Shown piece by piece: positions 62,088-63,816 of a stretch of DNA of 63,816 nt. Where the stretch lies: the NCBI GenBank assembly GCA_009773765.1, contig WTWZ01000007.1, forward strand, positions 1 through 63,816, in the 5' to 3' direction. Position 1 is the stretch's first letter; each line of letters opens with the position of its first letter. The DNA is from Prolixibacteraceae bacterium (GTDB taxonomy: Bacteria; Bacteroidota; Bacteroidia; Bacteroidales; Prolixibacteraceae). Made by a program: the position numbers and the translations under genes. The notes below the pieces were generated by a model that worked only from the letters and a program-made list of their open reading frames with translations, was not told the DNA's origin and searched no databases.

Positions 62088-63816
62088 CTAAAAATCAATC
62101 TTCGTTTTTCCGGTTAATTCCAAATTTCTATTGTTCCAGATAAAAGTACCTTTCAGGTTTTCAGGAAGTGTAATTTCTCCTTCAATTCCATTGTTTCCTT
62201 TTCGTTTTAAATTGAACAAAATGGTTCCGGCAGGATGTGGCATTTTCCCTTCAATTTGGGTTAATGTACCCAAATGGGGTTCAATTTTTACAGTTTTAAA
62301 TCCGGGAGAAGCGGGTTCAATTCCGGCAACGGTGGCAAGAAAATCGTAATTTGGGCTGGCACTCCAGGCGTGACAATCTGAACGGGCTGGGTCAGGCTTT
62401 TCTGCAAATGTGGTTAATCCCAGTCCAAGCATATCGCGCCACAAACCCAGTGTTTCGAGATAATTATCAGATAAACCGGCTTTTTTCAGTGCCTGAGTTA
62501 AATAAAACCTGAAATACATGGTTGGCTGAACCAGCGATTTATCTTTTTCAAAACGGGCGACAAATCCTTTGATTTCATTATCGGGAACAGCGCCTGTTAA
62601 TACTGCAAAAATCTGGCTGTGCATACTGAATTCAGTTTTGTCAGGTGTATCGGCAAAATATTTTTTGGCATCGTCCCAGCATTTTTCTTTAACCGATTGG
62701 TTAAGATTTTCAGCAATTTTTTCGTAGTAAGCCGCTTTATTTTCATCTCCTGCCCAACGATTTAAACCGGCTGCATGTTTTGCAGAATAAGCCAGGTGCA
62801 AACTCAAAATGGTTGATTGCCCGAAATAACCGCCTGCAGGAACCCCGCCAATCTGTTTTTCATTGTCCCAAGGCCATTCGTCGGCCCAATCCACAAAGTT
62901 CCAGTATCCGGTTTTTCCAAGCAGACCGGTTTCCTTATCAATTTTCGAAATAAAGAAATGTAGCACATTGTCGATACCATTGATAAACGATTTAACAAAA
63001 GCTTCGTCATCGCGGTGCATCCGGTAATCGTGCACCATATCAATCCAATACAATGAATATGGAGGAATAACCTGCGGCATTGCCGATGGATAACGGCTCA
63101 TAGTCAGTCCTTCACTAAACCGCGAGTCTTCAAATTGTTGAATCGAATTGCGCATCAAACGATCATCGCCCGAAACATAAAGCGAAATGAGCGCCTGAAT
63201 GCGTGTGTCGCCAACATATTGCATCTGTTCGTAATAGGGACAATCGTAGTAGGTTTCGCCAGCGCATAGCCGGGCTGTGTGCCAGCCCACATTCCAAATG
63301 TCGGTTAACTGAGTGTCGTTACTTTTGAAAACCGCGTTTTCCTGAAACGGGTATCCTGTAAATTCGCTTTCAAATGTATTGATAGTCAGCGGCTCGTCTT
63401 TTGTTGTGACGGTCATTTCAAGGTATCGCCATGTGCGCAGCCAAAGTGGGCGGAACAAACGTTTTTCGCCGCCGTCGGGCAAAAAGAAATCGATGTAACC
63501 CTGCATTTTTTTGCCTTCAATTTCATTGCGGTTGCCTTTTCTGTTTTGTGCATCGAAAAGGGCTTCAGCATATTGCAATTCTATTTTTGAACCTTTACCT
63601 CCCGAAACTGTGAGTTCAGGATAAGCCGTTGTTAATTCCCCCTGGTCGAAAAGGACCACTACTTTTTTGTTGGCCGGGATAAACAACTGACTTTTCCCTG
63701 GTACAAAATCTTCATCAACATTAATATTTTCCGACCTGCGAACTGCGGCAAAATTTTGCCTTTTAGCTTCCATCAGCGGAATTTCGCGGGGTTCCAAACC
63801 CCAGGCAATCCCGGTT
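62088..63816 (-). CDS. GH78 alpha-L-rhamnosidase (N-terminus beyond the right edge)
   Basis: The frame is open to the window edge, and 576 codons are visible (575 residues plus the stop). The part seen starts in the beta-sandwich region and covers the (alpha/alpha)6-barrel. Family marks are KMQGYIDFFLPDGGEKR, the cleft segment YYDCPYYEQMQYVGDTRIQA, GYWNFVDWADEWPWDNE and CHAWSASPNYDFLATVAGI. The Asp/Glu residues of DCPYYEQ and GDTR are the usual catalytic acids. It releases terminal L-rhamnose from plant or algal glycans such as ulvan or pectin side chains. The signal peptide lies outside the window. Confidence 0.93.
   Translation of the reverse strand, partial: TGIAWGLEPREIPLMEAKRQNFAAVRRSENINVDEDFVPGKSQLFIPANKKVVVLFDQGELTTAYPELTVSGGKGSKIELQYAEALFDAQNRKGNRNEIEGKKMQGYIDFFLPDGGEKRLFRPLWLRTWRYLEMTVTTKDEPLTINTFESEFTGYPFQENAVFKSNDTQLTDIWNVGWHTARLCAGETYYDCPYYEQMQYVGDTRIQALISLYVSGDDRLMRNSIQQFEDSRFSEGLTMSRYPSAMPQVIPPYSLYWIDMVHDYRMHRDDEAFVKSFINGIDNVLHFFISKIDKETGLLGKTGYWNFVDWADEWPWDNEKQIGGVPAGGYFGQSTILSLHLAYSAKHAAGLNRWAGDENKAAYYEKIAENLNQSVKEKCWDDAKKYFADTPDKTEFSMHSQIFAVLTGAVPDNEIKGFVARFEKDKSLVQPTMYFRFYLTQALKKAGLSDNYLETLGLWRDMLGLGLTTFAEKPDPARSDCHAWSASPNYDFLATVAGIEPASPGFKTVKIEPHLGTLTQIEGKMPHPAGTILFNLKRKGNNGIEGEITLPENLKGTFIWNNRNLELTGKTKIDF

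Overview
The window looks like a chromosomal segment of a polysaccharide-degrading marine or sediment Bacteroidota. Signs of this are several C-terminal type IX secretion (T9SS type A) sorting domains, many lipoproteins and secreted glycoside hydrolases, Bacteroidota promoter elements (TAnnTTTG at -7, sometimes TTTG/TTGG near -33), a short RpoD-type sigma factor, and families such as DUF6340, DUF6132 and DUF1460. A placement in Marinilabiliales, near Prolixibacteraceae, is inference only. No rRNA, tRNA or CRISPR array was seen.

Layout. 1-7.2 kb: ThuA-like protein with an MFS transporter cut by the left edge, secreted esterase, internally deleted BRO-N gene, GH5 glucanase (T9SS) and GH16 glucanase, HAD phosphatase. 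7.2-18.9 kb: mostly housekeeping genes (CobW GTPase, glyA, class 1 isoprenoid-fold enzyme, AbiEii-type toxin-antitoxin pair, yebC, a phosphotransferase-RapZ fusion with a 42-aa zinc-ribbon protein, YdcF, DUF302, an esterase, M28 peptidase). 19-24.4 kb: a VWA membrane protein followed by three paralogous DUF6340 lipoproteins, a compact and uncharacterised envelope operon. 24.4-26 kb: GH51 arabinofuranosidase with a strong inverted repeat in its leader.

26.1-37.1 kb is an accessory, probably anti-phage, island on the minus strand. In transcription order it holds a PLD-nuclease/SNF2-helicase fusion, an Eco57I-type adenine methylase with C-terminal recognition domain, an AAA_21 ATPase, a DUF4276/TOPRIM-like partner, an AlbA_2/HATPase protein carrying two one-base frameshifts in homopolymers, and a possible 50-aa charged peptide. 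The first four genes are tightly spaced or overlap. This is the most promising candidate for an incompletely described system: a split restriction-modification machine with an embedded ATPase/TOPRIM-like pair.

37.5-47.4 kb: CvfB-like S1 protein, GH43, YciH/SUI1, HsmA-like membrane protein, a GH144-like (COG5368) T9SS protein, Tat-exported sugar isomerase, thioredoxin with DUF6132, a decayed cellulase-family gene, a divergent RpoD paralogue, cold-shock and DUF1456 proteins, and a DUF1080 hydrolase. 47.7-63.8 kb: ABC-F protein with a degenerate second ATP site, a broken SDR gene, lipoprotein transglutaminase, PNGase F-like glycosidase, esterase, a 977-aa glycosidase with an inserted carbohydrate-binding module, DUF1460 amidase-like lipoprotein, outer-membrane barrel, small enzymes, hemolysin III, and an alpha-L-rhamnosidase cut by the right edge. 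The secreted CAZymes together suggest use of plant or algal glucans, arabinans, rhamnose-containing glycans and N-glycoproteins. There is no SusC/SusD pair, so the CAZymes are scattered rather than forming a canonical PUL.

Three genes (BRO-N, SDR, cellulase-like) keep terminal coding sequence but have lost internal segments. Intergenic regions hold many palindromic and short tandem repeats.
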